Assembly: GCA_023228645.1 (NCBI GenBank)
Contig: JALOAT010000037.1
Location: 1 to 40,881 of the forward strand
Direction: 5' to 3'
Length of the DNA: 40,881 bases
Origin: Gammaproteobacteria bacterium
GTDB taxonomy: Bacteria; Pseudomonadota; Gammaproteobacteria; Thiohalomonadales; Thiohalomonadaceae
Part shown: positions 7,203-15,034 of the stretch, in pieces
Numbering within the stretch: the stretch's first letter is position 1
How the letters are laid out: each line of letters opens with the position of its first letter
Notes under the pieces: generated by a model
What the model was told of the DNA's origin: nothing
The model's input: the letters and a program-made list of their open reading frames with translations, nothing else
The model's database searches: none
Made by a program: the position numbers and the translations under genes

Positions 7203-7490
7203 CTATTCACCACGCCGAGCCACCACCGAACGCCTGATGCTGGCCAGCAGCATCTCGCCAACCCGGCGACTGTCCTGCTCGCCGAGCAGATCCGCAATGC
7301 CCACGCCCAGAGCCCGCGCGAGCCGCTCGAGGATGTCCAGACTGATGTTCCGCTGTGCGCGTTCAATGCCGCCCAGGTAAGAGCGGTCCAGGCCGGCCGC
7401 TTCGGCCAGCCGCTCCTGGGACCAACCCCGCAGCGTTCTCAACAGGCGCACGTTCTGTGCAAGGCGCGTCCTTGATGAAGTCTCAACCAT
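7203..7490 (-). CDS. XRE-family HTH transcriptional regulator (operon with csrA-like gene)
   Basis: The protein has 95 residues. The helix-turn-helix covers about residues 10-65: LAQNVRLLRTLRGWSQERLA, then AAGLDRSYLGGIERAQRNIS and a LARALGVGIADLL helix. The C-terminal 25 residues are short and basic, with no ligand domain. It lies head-to-head with a related XRE gene at 7675, leaving a 184-base shared promoter region, and just upstream of the csrA-like gene on its own strand. The two XRE proteins share the same core (SYxGxIERAxRN), which suggests a duplicated pair. Targets are unknown; autoregulation of the shared promoter is plausible. Confidence 0.88.
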   Translation of the reverse strand: MVETSSRTRLAQNVRLLRTLRGWSQERLAEAAGLDRSYLGGIERAQRNISLDILERLARALGVGIADLLGEQDSRRVGEMLLASIRRSVVARRGE

Positions 7491-7674
7491 GGCGCATTAA
7501 GACCCGGCGGCGTTTTGCTGTCCACGGACGACCGTCGCCCGTATGCGGACGAAAGGCCGCAGATCAGGCCGCGGCCCGCGCACAGGCAGGCGACGCGCCC
7601 GGCACCCGGGTTCATGGTTGACGAAGCCTGTATATCCGTACACTATTCGACCGCCACGACCGGAAGCACCGCCA

Positions 7675-8076
7675 ATGAGTCAATCAGCGCGCCAGACACT
7701 TGCCCGGAACATACGGCTCTGCCGTCTGTTGCGAGGTCTCTCGCAGGAACAGCTGGCGGGCCGGGCCGGGCTCGACCGCAGCTATGTGGGCGCCATCGAA
7801 CGGGCCGAGCGCAACCCTGGCATCGACACCATCGCGAAGCTCGCCGACGCCCTCGAACTCAGCATCACCGAGTTGCTCGGGGAGCTGGATCTACGAGAAC
7901 AGGTGGAGAGCTGGTGTGCTGTACCGGGCCGTCTGTCGGGGGGCAAGATTTGTGAACCCGGCGCCGCGTACGCTTGCCGGGCAGGGTGGAGCCGACCGTG
8001 CTCGACCCGGTGGTGGGTCAGCGATGAAAACGTACGGCGACACGAAGACCGCCGAGCGGCGATTCACCGAGCGTGA
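7675..8076 (+). CDS. XRE-family HTH transcriptional regulator
   Basis: The protein has 133 residues. Residues 8-75 form the helix-turn-helix: LARNIRLCRLLRGLSQEQLA, LDRSYVGAIERAERNPG and LADALELSITELLGE. The start ATG at 7675 fits the domain. The last ~50 residues (after LDLREQVESW) look unlike a folded domain and run 59 bases into the 3' end of the convergent kinase gene. The true C-terminus may therefore have been lost to a late frameshift or extended by readthrough. It is divergent from the XRE/csrA-like operon. Confidence 0.85.
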   Translation: MSQSARQTLARNIRLCRLLRGLSQEQLAGRAGLDRSYVGAIERAERNPGIDTIAKLADALELSITELLGELDLREQVESWCAVPGRLSGGKICEPGAAYACRAGWSRPCSTRWWVSDENVRRHEDRRAAIHRA

Positions 8077-9385
8077 TGGCGGCACGGTGCAACTCGGCGA
8101 TACGCTGCACGATGGACAGGCCAAGTCCGCAGCCCGGTTGCCCGTGCCCGAGGCCGCGATAGAAACGATCGAACACGCGGTCGAGCTCGGTATTCGGGAT
8201 ACCCGGTCCGGAGTCGTCGATCTCCAGACACACCTCGTGGTCGTAATCGCGCACCCGCACCACGATGCGTCCACCCTGCGGCGTGTAACGCACGGCGTTG
8301 TCGACGAGGTTGCGCATCAGGATGGCGATAAGGTCCGCACGCCCCTGCATCTCGCCCACCTCCGCCTCGGTCAGGTCCAGTTCAATGGACTTGCTCAAGG
8401 CCTCGGGCGCCAGTTGCGCGAGCACGTCGCCACTCACCCGATTGAGATCGATGCGCGCGCGGCTGGCATCCACCTGGGCCGGATCGAGGCGTGCAAGAGT
8501 CATCAATTGCTCGACCAGGTGCGTAGCGCGGTCCACGCCCTCGGTGATATGGCCGAGCGCCCGCGCGCGGGTCTCGGCGTCAGCCGCCCGCGCGGCGACC
8601 TGTGCCTGCACCTTGAGGCTCGCGAGCGGCGTGCGCAACTCGTGCGAGGCATCCGCGGCGAAGCGTCGCTCCCGTTCCAGCGTACCGCTCAAGCGCTCCA
8701 GAAATCGATTGAGCGCCTCCACCAGCGGCAAGACCTCGCGCGGTGCGCACTCCACGGATACAGGCGCCAGGGACTCGGGTGCCCGGTAGCTCACCTGGCG
8801 TGCCAGTTGGCTCAATGGCGCCAGGCCGCGGCCGACCGAAAACCAGGCGAGCAGCGCGATGATGGGGAAGGCAAACAGCGCCGGGATGGCGGTCGCCAGG
8901 GCCACTTCACGGACGATCTTGCTGCGGATGCCGTAGTGCTCGGCGACTTCGACGGCGAAACCGTTGTCGCTGTGCCGGGTGTAGACGCGCCAGAGTCCGC
9001 GCTCGTCTTCCCGTTCGCTGAACCCCGCCGTTTCCCGCGGCGGGGCCAGCGGCGCGTCGGTGGAATGCAGCAGGATGCGCCCGGCCACCCAGACCCGGAA
9101 GCCCAGCCGCGGCGCGTATTCGTCGCCGCTTTGACGGCGCACGAGTTCCTGCACCTCGAAGGGCAATAGGGTGGGCGCCCCCACGTGGTGCGACGTTGCC
9201 AGCTGTTCGCTGTATTCGTGGCTGGCGAACATCAGCAGCTCATCCGCGGATTGCACCAGGTGAGCGTCATAGATTTCCTCCACCTCGTGCGACGTCTGCA
9301 CGTAGGTGGAAGCGATGATCACGGCCCAGGCGACAAACATCAGGCCGAGGAACAGCAGCAACAGCCGGGAGCGGATGGAGATCAT
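8018..9385 (-). CDS. QseC-like sensor histidine kinase
   Basis: The protein has 455 residues. A first membrane segment (about 7-26) and a second (about 185-205) flank a periplasmic sensor region. The cytoplasmic part has a HAMP-like linker, the phospho-acceptor box FAADASHELRTPLASLK, the N box NLVDNAVRYTP, G1 DDSGPGIP and G2 GCGLGLSIV. The order and spacing match the QseC/PmrB subgroup. Its ATG overlaps the response regulator stop by 4 bases. The pair is intact although the genes upstream in the same apparent operon are damaged. Its 3' end overlaps the convergent XRE gene. The stimulus is unknown. Confidence 0.92.
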   Translation of the reverse strand: MISIRSRLLLLFLGLMFVAWAVIIASTYVQTSHEVEEIYDAHLVQSADELLMFASHEYSEQLATSHHVGAPTLLPFEVQELVRRQSGDEYAPRLGFRVWVAGRILLHSTDAPLAPPRETAGFSEREDERGLWRVYTRHSDNGFAVEVAEHYGIRSKIVREVALATAIPALFAFPIIALLAWFSVGRGLAPLSQLARQVSYRAPESLAPVSVECAPREVLPLVEALNRFLERLSGTLERERRFAADASHELRTPLASLKVQAQVAARAADAETRARALGHITEGVDRATHLVEQLMTLARLDPAQVDASRARIDLNRVSGDVLAQLAPEALSKSIELDLTEAEVGEMQGRADLIAILMRNLVDNAVRYTPQGGRIVVRVRDYDHEVCLEIDDSGPGIPNTELDRVFDRFYRGLGHGQPGCGLGLSIVQRIAELHRAAITLGESPLGGLRVAVRFHR

Positions 9386-10047
9386 TCGCTGTCGCGCACC
9401 GCCATGTAGCCCACGCCGCGCACCGTGCGGATCACCGCGCTGCCGAGCTTGCGGCGCAGCCGGTGGATGTAGACCTCTAGCGTGTTGCTTTCGGTTTCCA
9501 TGTTCCAGCCGTACAGCGCCTCCTCGAGGCGGCGCCGCGTCAGCACCTCACCTGCATGCTCCAGAAGCATGTGCAGCAGGGCGAATTCACGGCTGGAGGT
9601 CTCGACCGCTTGACCGCCGACGGTGAGGGTGTGCGCCGCCGGGTCGAGGGCAATGTCGCCGAGCCGGATGAGCGGCGCGGCGCGTCCGGCATTACGCCGC
9701 GACAGTACGCGCAGCCGGGCTGCCAATTCGTCCAGGTCGAAGGGCTTGGTGAGATAGTCGTCCGCGCCGCTGTCGAGGCCGCGCACGCGGTCCTCGACGG
9801 CATCGCGCGCGGTGAGGACCAGTACCGGCAGCGTCAGGCCCTTGGCACGCAATCGCGTCAGGAGTTCGAGACCCGGCAGTCTGGGCAGGCCGAGATCGAG
9901 CACCATCAGATCGAAGTGCTCCGATTGCAGCGCCGACCAGGCGGACTCGCCGTCGGTGAGCCAGTCGACCGCATACCCTTCGTGGCGCAGCCCGGCGCTG
10001 ACGCCATCGCCGAGCAAGGTATCGTCTTCGACCAGCAACAAACGCAT
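9382..10047 (-). CDS. OmpR/PhoB-family response regulator, QseB/PmrA-like
   Basis: The protein has 221 residues. The receiver starts MRLLLVEDDTLLGDG, with the phospho-acceptor Asp in LMVLDLGLPRLPG and the conserved Lys in YLTKPFDLDEL. A winged-helix DNA-binding domain follows (about 125-218), with SSREFALLHML, RRRLEEALYGW and VYIHRLRRKL. The start at 10047 is chosen over one 24 bases upstream because it opens at the conserved receiver strand and has an AGAGGAA ribosome-binding site. It is coupled to its kinase by a 4-base overlap. Regulators of this subgroup bind direct repeats of the CTTAA type; two such boxes lie upstream of the operon. Confidence 0.93.
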   Translation of the reverse strand: MRLLLVEDDTLLGDGVSAGLRHEGYAVDWLTDGESAWSALQSEHFDLMVLDLGLPRLPGLELLTRLRAKGLTLPVLVLTARDAVEDRVRGLDSGADDYLTKPFDLDELAARLRVLSRRNAGRAAPLIRLGDIALDPAAHTLTVGGQAVETSSREFALLHMLLEHAGEVLTRRRLEEALYGWNMETESNTLEVYIHRLRRKLGSAVIRTVRGVGYMAVRDSE

Positions 10048-10067
10048 GCGGCTTTCCTCTCGACGGC

Positions 10068-10710
10068 TCACCAGCTCTTAGCGCCGATTTTGTCCCTCGC
10101 CGTGCGTAGCGCCTTTTCGATTTCGGCACGGCGACCGCGGTCGGCCAAGTCCCGGCCCGGGCGCTGGGGCGCCTGCAAGGCGCGCTCGAGCACGGCAACG
10201 GCCCTGGCGTAATCGCCCTGTGCGATCACCGTAGAAAAAGTTCGGATCGATGCCGTCCGGATTCATGGTGAGCGCCTTCTCGAGGTACTCGCGCGCCTTG
10301 TCGTCGTCACCGAAGCCGAGTGGCCAGCCCGGCACCTGATAGTAGAGACTGCCGAGTGAAGTGTACACGGACCCGTTCAGCGCCGACGGGTCGATCTGCT
10401 CGGCCCGAAGCAGTTGATCGCGGGCCTGCTTGGCCAGCTTGAGAGCGCCGAGCCCGCCCTTGGCGCCCGCCCAGCTCGCCAGCACGATGCCCTCCCAAAC
10501 GAGCGGCTCGGCCCGTTCGGGCCAGATCTCACGCAGCCGCTGCACCTGTTCGGCGAGCCCGGCCAGGGCTTATTCCTTGGCCTCGCCCGCGGTGGCGAAA
10601 TTGGCCACGTCCCAGGCGCCGGCCAGGCGACTGATTTCCGCATCCAGGGCATCGGCCTGTGCCACGCCCACCGCCACCATCAACATGATTCCGACGCAAT
10701 AACGCAGCAT
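10068..10710 (-). pseudogene. Exported TPR-like protein, interrupted by a stop and a frameshift
   Basis: Translation from 10710 begins MLRYCVGIMLMVAVGVAQA, a signal peptide preceded by AAGGAG. After GEAKE an in-frame TAA (10570-10572) stops it. The same frame then continues with convincing repeat-like sequence: WPERAEPLVWEGIVLASWAG, AEQIDPSALNGSVYTSLGSL and DDKAREYLEKALTMNPDGID, ending at NFFYGD. There the frame is lost around 10222-10230. The missing tail resumes in another frame as QGDYARAVAVLERAL and ends near 10068. The intact family is a periplasmic protein of unknown function with tetratricopeptide-like helices. Two independent lesions make simple sequencing error less likely but do not exclude it. 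Confidence 0.75.
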
Positions 10711-10729
10711 GTCTCGTCTCCTTCGATTT

Positions 10730-11523
10730 TCACGGGCGCGCGAAACGCGCCATGGTTCGGGCCTGCTCGCGCAGGGCGCGGTCCACCACACGGGGAAACA
10801 GCGCGTTGATTCGTACGAACAAGGCCTCGGGCCAGCCGAAGTAGGCCTCGTCCTTGTCCTTTTCGAGGGCCCGCACCAGGGCGTGCGCCACCACCGCGGG
10901 CTCGTCCATGTTCATGCCGGTCGCCGCGCCCATGCGGATCACCGCGTCGGAATTGATGGCGGCGCGCGTCGCGCGCGGCGCTATGTAGGTCACCCCCACG
11001 CCGCTGTCGGCCAGCTCGCGGCGCAGCGCCTCCGAAAAGCCGCGCAGAGCGAACTTGCTGGCGGAATAGGCAGCGAAGTAGGGAAAGGCGATGGAGCCGA
11101 AGATGGACCCCACGTTGACGACGCGTCCGCGCGCATCGCGCAGCACGGGCAACAGGGCCTGGATCAGCAGCATCGGGCCGAGGGTGTTGGTGCGGAAGAT
11201 GCGTTCCACGCGCCCGGGTCGTGGATGTCGAACGGCACGAAGTCGAGCACGCCGGCGGCGTTGATGAGCAGTTCGAGCCCACCCAGTTCGTTGAGGGCAC
11301 CGGACACCAGTGACCGCCGTCCCTGTTCGGTGGCGATGTCACCGGTAGCCACCGCGGCCCCTTCACCCAGTTCCGTCGCAAGCACGGCCAGACTTTCGCG
11401 ACGACGACCCGCCAGACACAGGCGCGCACCGCGCGCAGCCAGGGCGCGCGCGGTGGCCTCGCCGATGCCGCCGCTGGCGCCCAGTAACAGAATGCGTGCA
11501 CCGTTCAGTGCCGGTGCCGACAT
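10730..11523 (-). pseudogene. Short-chain dehydrogenase/reductase, frameshifted
   Basis: The N-terminal half (from 11523) is a classical SDR: ILLLGASGGIGEATARAL carries the Gly-rich NAD(P) motif, and LLINAAGVLDF the NAAG motif. Near 11207 the frame breaks after IHDPG and continues one base shifted as VERIFRTNTLGP. The second half carries the catalytic Ser in VNVGSIFGS and the Y-x-x-x-K motif in YSASKFAL. One missing base, probably a G in GCGGTG, explains it. Without it the gene would be a normal ~264-residue SDR. It belongs to the same decayed operon as its neighbours, or it marks an assembly error. Confidence 0.82.
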
Positions 11524-11878
11524 TTTTTACGCCCGCGCAGCGCCTGCACGTGCTGGCCGATGCCGGTGTACAGGGCGTCATCGAGCCCAACCGTTCGACC
11601 GCGACGCCCAGGTGGCGTCCGAGTACCTGCTCTACGGGACCATCGAGGTACTGTTCGAGAAACAGCGCTTCGCGCGCGGCAGGCCGCACGCCCATGACAC
11701 CGAGCACATGGCCGTCGTTGGCCTCCACGGCGATGAGCGTCGGCAGGAAGTGCCGGATGTCCGCGCCATAGGCTTGGGCATAGCGCTCGTGAATGTGCTG
11801 TTCGAGACGCGCCCGCTACGGATTTTCGCGTTCGACGAAGCGCAATCGTGCCTCGCCAGGAAACGGTACGGCCACCAT
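11505..11878 (-). pseudogene. Thermostable-hemolysin-like remnant fused to the tail of another gene
   Basis: From ATG 11878 the frame reads MVAVPFPGEARLRFVERENP, then an in-frame TAG (11816-11818). The same frame goes on with RARLEQHIHERYAQAYGADI, FLPTLIAVEANDGH and PAAREALFLEQYLDGPVEQV, which fit the thermostable hemolysin family. Similarity ends near 11585, well short of the family length of about 200 residues. In another frame LDDALYTGIGQHVQALRG follows and stops at 11505, overlapping the SDR start by 19 bases. That tail resembles the end of a coupled upstream gene. In related clusters an AMP-dependent ligase usually sits there, so a deletion is the likely explanation. The hemolysin call is by family memory, not by search. 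Confidence 0.6.
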
Positions 11879-11925
11879 GGTGGTTCCCTCCTCGGGATGA
11901 TGGCTGTCACGCTACATCCCGCCTC

Positions 11926-11942
11926 CTTAACGAATGCTGAAC
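11926..11942. promoter_or_regulatory. Candidate response-regulator box 1 (CTTAAC-N5-CTGAAC)
   Basis: Two half-sites, CTTAAC (11926-11931) and CTGAAC (11937-11942), are direct repeats 11 bases apart. That is the spacing expected for a QseB/PmrA-type regulator dimer. It sits 48-64 bases upstream of the hemolysin-like start, in promoter position for the operon that ends in the QseBC-like genes. Autoregulation is inferred. Confidence 0.5.
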
Positions 11943-12028
11943 CAAACATCAGCCGAGAAAATCACTCGCACGATGATTAATATGCAGCTTAGCCACCGTC
12001 ACGTGCGGCGCCAGTGGGTCCCGGTTTT

Positions 12029-12045
12029 CTTAAGGTTTGCTGAAC
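12029..12045. promoter_or_regulatory. Candidate response-regulator box 2 (CTTAAG-N5-CTGAAC)
   Basis: This is the same architecture as the box about 100 bases away: CTTAAG (12029-12034), five bases, then CTGAAC (12040-12045). The recurrence of a rare 17-base pattern twice in one intergenic region is the main support. It could be an upstream enhancer-like site for the decayed operon or serve the rightward response-regulator gene. Confidence 0.5.
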
Positions 12046-12367
12046 GCGAGTCTGTGCGTTCCAACACCAAGCAAGCGCCATTCGCCTGATGCGCGCCGGT
12101 GCGGTGGCAAGGAAAAGCGGCGGAAGGCATGTACGGAACTGCCGGAGCAAAACGCGAGGCCCACGAACTCGCGTGACGTTTCCTTCGGATAGGCGATTCG
12201 CGCAGTGACCGGAGGATGGCATACGGCGAGTAAGGGTCAGCGCCGCCGGTTCTGTGACCGGCTTGACACTCGTTGCACAAGCACGATCAAATCAGGCGCA
12301 CCGATGCGCCACGGCCGCGGCGCTGGTATGCTCCCCGTCCTGTGTTTGTTTGGCGTTAGGAAACCCA

Positions 12368-13093
12368 ATGCACCGAGCACGGATACTGGTGGTGGACGAC
12401 ACGCGTCTGGTCAGGATGTTTGTCCGCCAGGCCTTTTCGGGTTTGCCCGAAGTGACCATCCATGAGGCGGAAGACGGCGACAAGGCGCAGGCGCTGCTGC
12501 TCGAATCGGAATTCGATCTGGTGCTGTGTGACTGGGACATGCCAAAGCTCAGCGGGCATGAACTGCTGGCCTGGATTAGGGCCCACGAACGGGCCGCCAT
12601 CCGCCAGCTGCCGTTCGTCATGGTCACCGGCAATTCGGAAAAGGAGCGCGTGCTTCAGGCGGCGCGGACCGGGGTCAACGGCTACATCGTCAAGCCGTTC
12701 TCGGCCCAGCAACTGGTGCGTCAAGTCGAGAACGCCCTCGCGAGACATCCGGGCGCCGCCAGACCCGACGAGAAGGCGCAGGAACACACGCCGAGCGTCC
12801 GGCTGCAGTTCGACAGCCGCACGACGTCGTTGATCCTGAACGAGCTCACGCACGAGCGGGTGAGCGGTCTCATCCCGGCCCGCGGCGCGGTACCCGCCGT
12901 ACTGACGACCGTGATACTCGACATCGGTTTCGCCGATCAGCACCTCGCACTCGCAGCCTGTGTCCGCCGCATCGAGGCCACGGATGAAACCGACCAACCG
13001 GAAGTGCTGCACATCGGACTTCGGGTAGAACCCCTCACCGCCGAGCAGCGCGGCATCCTGGAGAGGCTCGCGGCGATACTTGCACCCGCCTGA
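12368..13093 (+). CDS. Response regulator with an uncharacterised C-terminal domain
   Basis: The protein has 241 residues. Residues 1-125 are a CheY-like receiver: ARILVVDDTRLVRMFV, phospho-acceptor Asp in LVLCDWDMPKLSG, Thr in FVMVTGNSEKE and Lys in YIVKPFSAQQL. The C-terminal ~100 residues (from about VRLQFDSRTTS) have alternating strands ending IGLRVEPLTAEQRGILERLA. This could be a divergent PilZ-like or other small output domain, but the usual R-x-x-x-R and D/N-x-S-x-x-G signatures are not clear. It has no DNA-binding helix-turn-helix. AGGA lies upstream of the ATG. It appears to stand alone, with no kinase gene adjacent. Confidence 0.88.
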   Translation: MHRARILVVDDTRLVRMFVRQAFSGLPEVTIHEAEDGDKAQALLLESEFDLVLCDWDMPKLSGHELLAWIRAHERAAIRQLPFVMVTGNSEKERVLQAARTGVNGYIVKPFSAQQLVRQVENALARHPGAARPDEKAQEHTPSVRLQFDSRTTSLILNELTHERVSGLIPARGAVPAVLTTVILDIGFADQHLALAACVRRIEATDETDQPEVLHIGLRVEPLTAEQRGILERLAAILAPA

Positions 13094-13406
13094 GTGCCGC
13101 GCACTTTGGAGTGACGCCAAACACCGCCCCCTTCTCTTTGTTCGCCCCTGAGCAAATCCCCTTGCATGTGCATCAAGACCTTCCACGGCTGAAATCAGCT
13201 CACACTGGAGCGGCCTTACCCAGCCTGAATAAAAGGTACGGTGCCGGATACGGTAGCGTCAAACCATTGACGCCCATCGTCTGCCATGGTCGCGGAATTC
13301 AAGCACTTGCGCCTTGCAAACCTGGCCCGCTGCTTGCTCAGAGATACATGCCACCCGATAGAGACATCCGCCCTGCGGCCGCCGGCACGCGGGCGAAGGA
13401 GGCCCC
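13094..13406. other. Intergenic region, nothing recognised
   Basis: These 313 bases between the response regulator and the 63-residue protein hold no convincing gene, hairpin with T-run or repeat that I can see. Promoter elements for the downstream gene must lie here but none is clear enough to mark. Confidence 0.4.
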
Positions 13407-13598
13407 ATGTGGACCATCTATGACATTCACCGCGATCTCTACTGGAACGCCCAATCCCGCCGCTGGTGTGCCCGCGAGGAGGCCAGCCTCTACTCCCTGG
13501 CGGAGCGCGACCGTGTGCCGCTGCGTTCGCTGGAGCATCAATGGCGTTATGTGATGCCGGGAGGCCGCCTCGTGTCGCGCGGCGACACCGCGCCATGA
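13407..13598 (+). CDS. Small protein of unknown function (63 aa)
   Basis: It is not recognised. The protein is rich in aromatic and charged residues, with four Trp and four Tyr: WTIYDIHRDLYWNAQSRRW, then REEASLYSLAERDRV and HQWRYVMPGGRL. It has no signal peptide or membrane segment. A strong AAGGAGG ribosome-binding site lies 5 bases before the ATG, which makes translation likely. It stands alone between two long intergenic stretches. Confidence 0.6.
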   Translation: MWTIYDIHRDLYWNAQSRRWCAREEASLYSLAERDRVPLRSLEHQWRYVMPGGRLVSRGDTAP

Positions 13599-13632
13599 GT
13601 TGCCGAGGTGATCCCATCACCCGCGCATGCGC

Positions 13633-13641
13633 TTATGCACA
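13633..13641 (+). promoter_or_regulatory. DnaA-box-like 9-mer TTATGCACA
   Basis: It matches the relaxed DnaA box TTATNCACA. It is one of three such 9-mers within about 670 bases of non-coding sequence; alone it would not be notable. Confidence 0.35.
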
Positions 13642-13814
13642 ACCGCATGCGTGTGCGCAAGATCTCTGCTGTTTTTCTTTCCCTGCCCCCGCCGTTCCTG
13701 CACAACATTCGTAAGTCAATGATTACAAAGGCGCCTTCGCGATGCGTTCAAAACTTGGCCAAGCCAATGCAAAGCGCCGGGCCACGAGGCTTGGCGCGAC
13801 TTGCTCCCAGACAT

Positions 13815-13843
13815 TCCACAGAGTTATGCACAGGAATTGTGGA
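13815..13843. repeat. 29-bp DnaA-box-containing palindromic repeat, copy 1
   Basis: The element opens with TCCACAG and closes with TGTGGA, and contains TTATGCACA (13824-13832), a relaxed DnaA box. It is identical to a second copy at 14287 in 25 of 29 positions. The outer inverted repeat also reads as partial DnaA boxes facing each other. Confidence 0.6.
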
Positions 13844-13950
13844 AAACCCCGACGAGGGCAGAAGCGGGCGCTGCGGGCTGTTCCTATCCGCCGGGCAAAG
13901 GGTATGCGGCCGAACCTAGCTAGCTGTTCCGAACCCTGAAGCACATGTCA

Positions 13951-14048
13951 TCTCGCAAAGACGCCAAGATCGCAAAGGAAAGGTCGAGAGAAAGTACTGG
14001 AACCCTGCTTCTATTCCAGCCCTTGGCGTTCTTCGCGTCTTGGTGAGA
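13951..14048. repeat. Extragenic imperfect inverted repeat with 27-bp arms
   Basis: The left arm starts TCTCGCAAAGACGCCAAG at 13951. The right arm (14022-14048), read in reverse complement, matches it in 22 of 27 positions. The 44-base centre holds a smaller CTGGAA/TTCCAG stem. The sequence type (CGCAAAGACGC) resembles dispersed extragenic repeats of proteobacteria, a memory-based impression. It could be a small non-autonomous element or a REP-like hairpin. Confidence 0.55.
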
Positions 14049-14286
14049 ATCAATCCAGGCGTCGGTTGGGTGGCTCCTGGCGTGTGAGCGGGCAGTTACC
14101 AACCTAGCGGCGGTTGCACACACCGCCGCGGACTACCCGGCGCGGCCTGCGCAAGACACCGAACGTTTCACCGCCTTGGAACGTAACATGTTGTTTTCAA
14201 AGCGCATCGTCACAAACGCTCAAAATCTCGCCGATCTGATACGCGCTATGTGACCGTGTGGCCTCGCGGCGCTTGTGCCCAGAGCA

Positions 14287-14315
14287 TCCACAGCTTTATC
14301 CACAGGAAATGTGGA
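14287..14315. repeat. 29-bp DnaA-box-containing palindromic repeat, copy 2
   Basis: It has the same architecture as copy 1: TCCACAG, then a perfect TTATCCACA DnaA box (14296-14304), then TGTGGA. It lies about 100 bases upstream of the outer-membrane protein start. The two copies flank the 98-bp inverted repeat. No dnaA, dnaN, gyrB or gidA is near. Confidence 0.65.
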
Positions 14316-14416
14316 CAATCGACGGCGCCGCTTTGCGGAGCACGTCGGTACGGACCGAATTGCGTGTAGGCCTGCACGCCGGTAAATTCCGGCTGACCTC
14401 ACAAGGAGTACGGGTC

Positions 14417-15034
14417 ATGAAAAAAGTGCTTGCGATCATCTGTGCCTTCGTCGGCTTCCCTGACGCCGTCTCCGCGGCCGGCATCTCCTACACCCATTTG
14501 GGGGTCGATCTGCTCGCGATCACCTACGACGAGCCCGTGCGCGTAGCAGGTTACAAAGTGGAAGGTCTGGTCGGCGCCAACATCGAAGGTTCCTGGGGCT
14601 TTCACGACAACCTGTTCGTACGCTTTTCCTCCTATGCGGCCGGCAACGAATCCGAGGACGGCTACCTGGAGGTGACGGAATCGGGAGCTTCGCTGGCCCT
14701 GGGCGCCAATGTCTCGCCCATGGAATCGCTGAGCCTCTACGCATTCTATGGCCCCGCCACGGGTGAGGTCGAGGTGTGCGCCCCGTTCTGTGCCACCGCC
14801 GACTACGACGGCAGTGCTTTCCAGTTTGGCGCGCGCTTCAAGCCTGTGCAGCTTTTTGAGATTGCGCTGGCGCGCACCTCGCTCGATTACGACGAAGCGG
14901 GCATCGACACGGCGAAGGCCACGCAGCTCGCGGCGACCTTGTACTTCACCCGCAACCACAGTGCGCGGCTGGCCGTCTCCAGTTCGGACGAGGACGTCAC
15001 CGCCACCACACTCGGGTACAAGTATTACTGGTAG
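14417..15034 (+). CDS. Outer-membrane beta-barrel protein (YfaZ-like)
   Basis: The protein has 205 residues. The signal peptide MKKVLAIICAFVGFPDAVSA is followed by about eight amphipathic strands and a C-terminal aromatic (TLGYKYYW), the usual outer-membrane insertion signal. A Cys pair (VCAPFCA) probably forms a loop disulfide. It resembles YfaZ or opacity-type small porins, but no specific transport role can be read. The start at 14417 has AAGGAG upstream and gives a correct signal peptide; a longer frame upstream is not used. It is monocistronic. Confidence 0.82.
   Translation: MKKVLAIICAFVGFPDAVSAAGISYTHLGVDLLAITYDEPVRVAGYKVEGLVGANIEGSWGFHDNLFVRFSSYAAGNESEDGYLEVTESGASLALGANVSPMESLSLYAFYGPATGEVEVCAPFCATADYDGSAFQFGARFKPVQLFEIALARTSLDYDEAGIDTAKATQLAATLYFTRNHSARLAVSSSDEDVTATTLGYKYYW

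Noticed and set aside
13600..14416. The DnaA-box region as the chromosomal origin oriC
   Set aside because: No dnaA, dnaN, gyrB, rpmH or gidA nearby and no obvious AT-rich unwinding stretch; kept only as a DnaA-box cluster.
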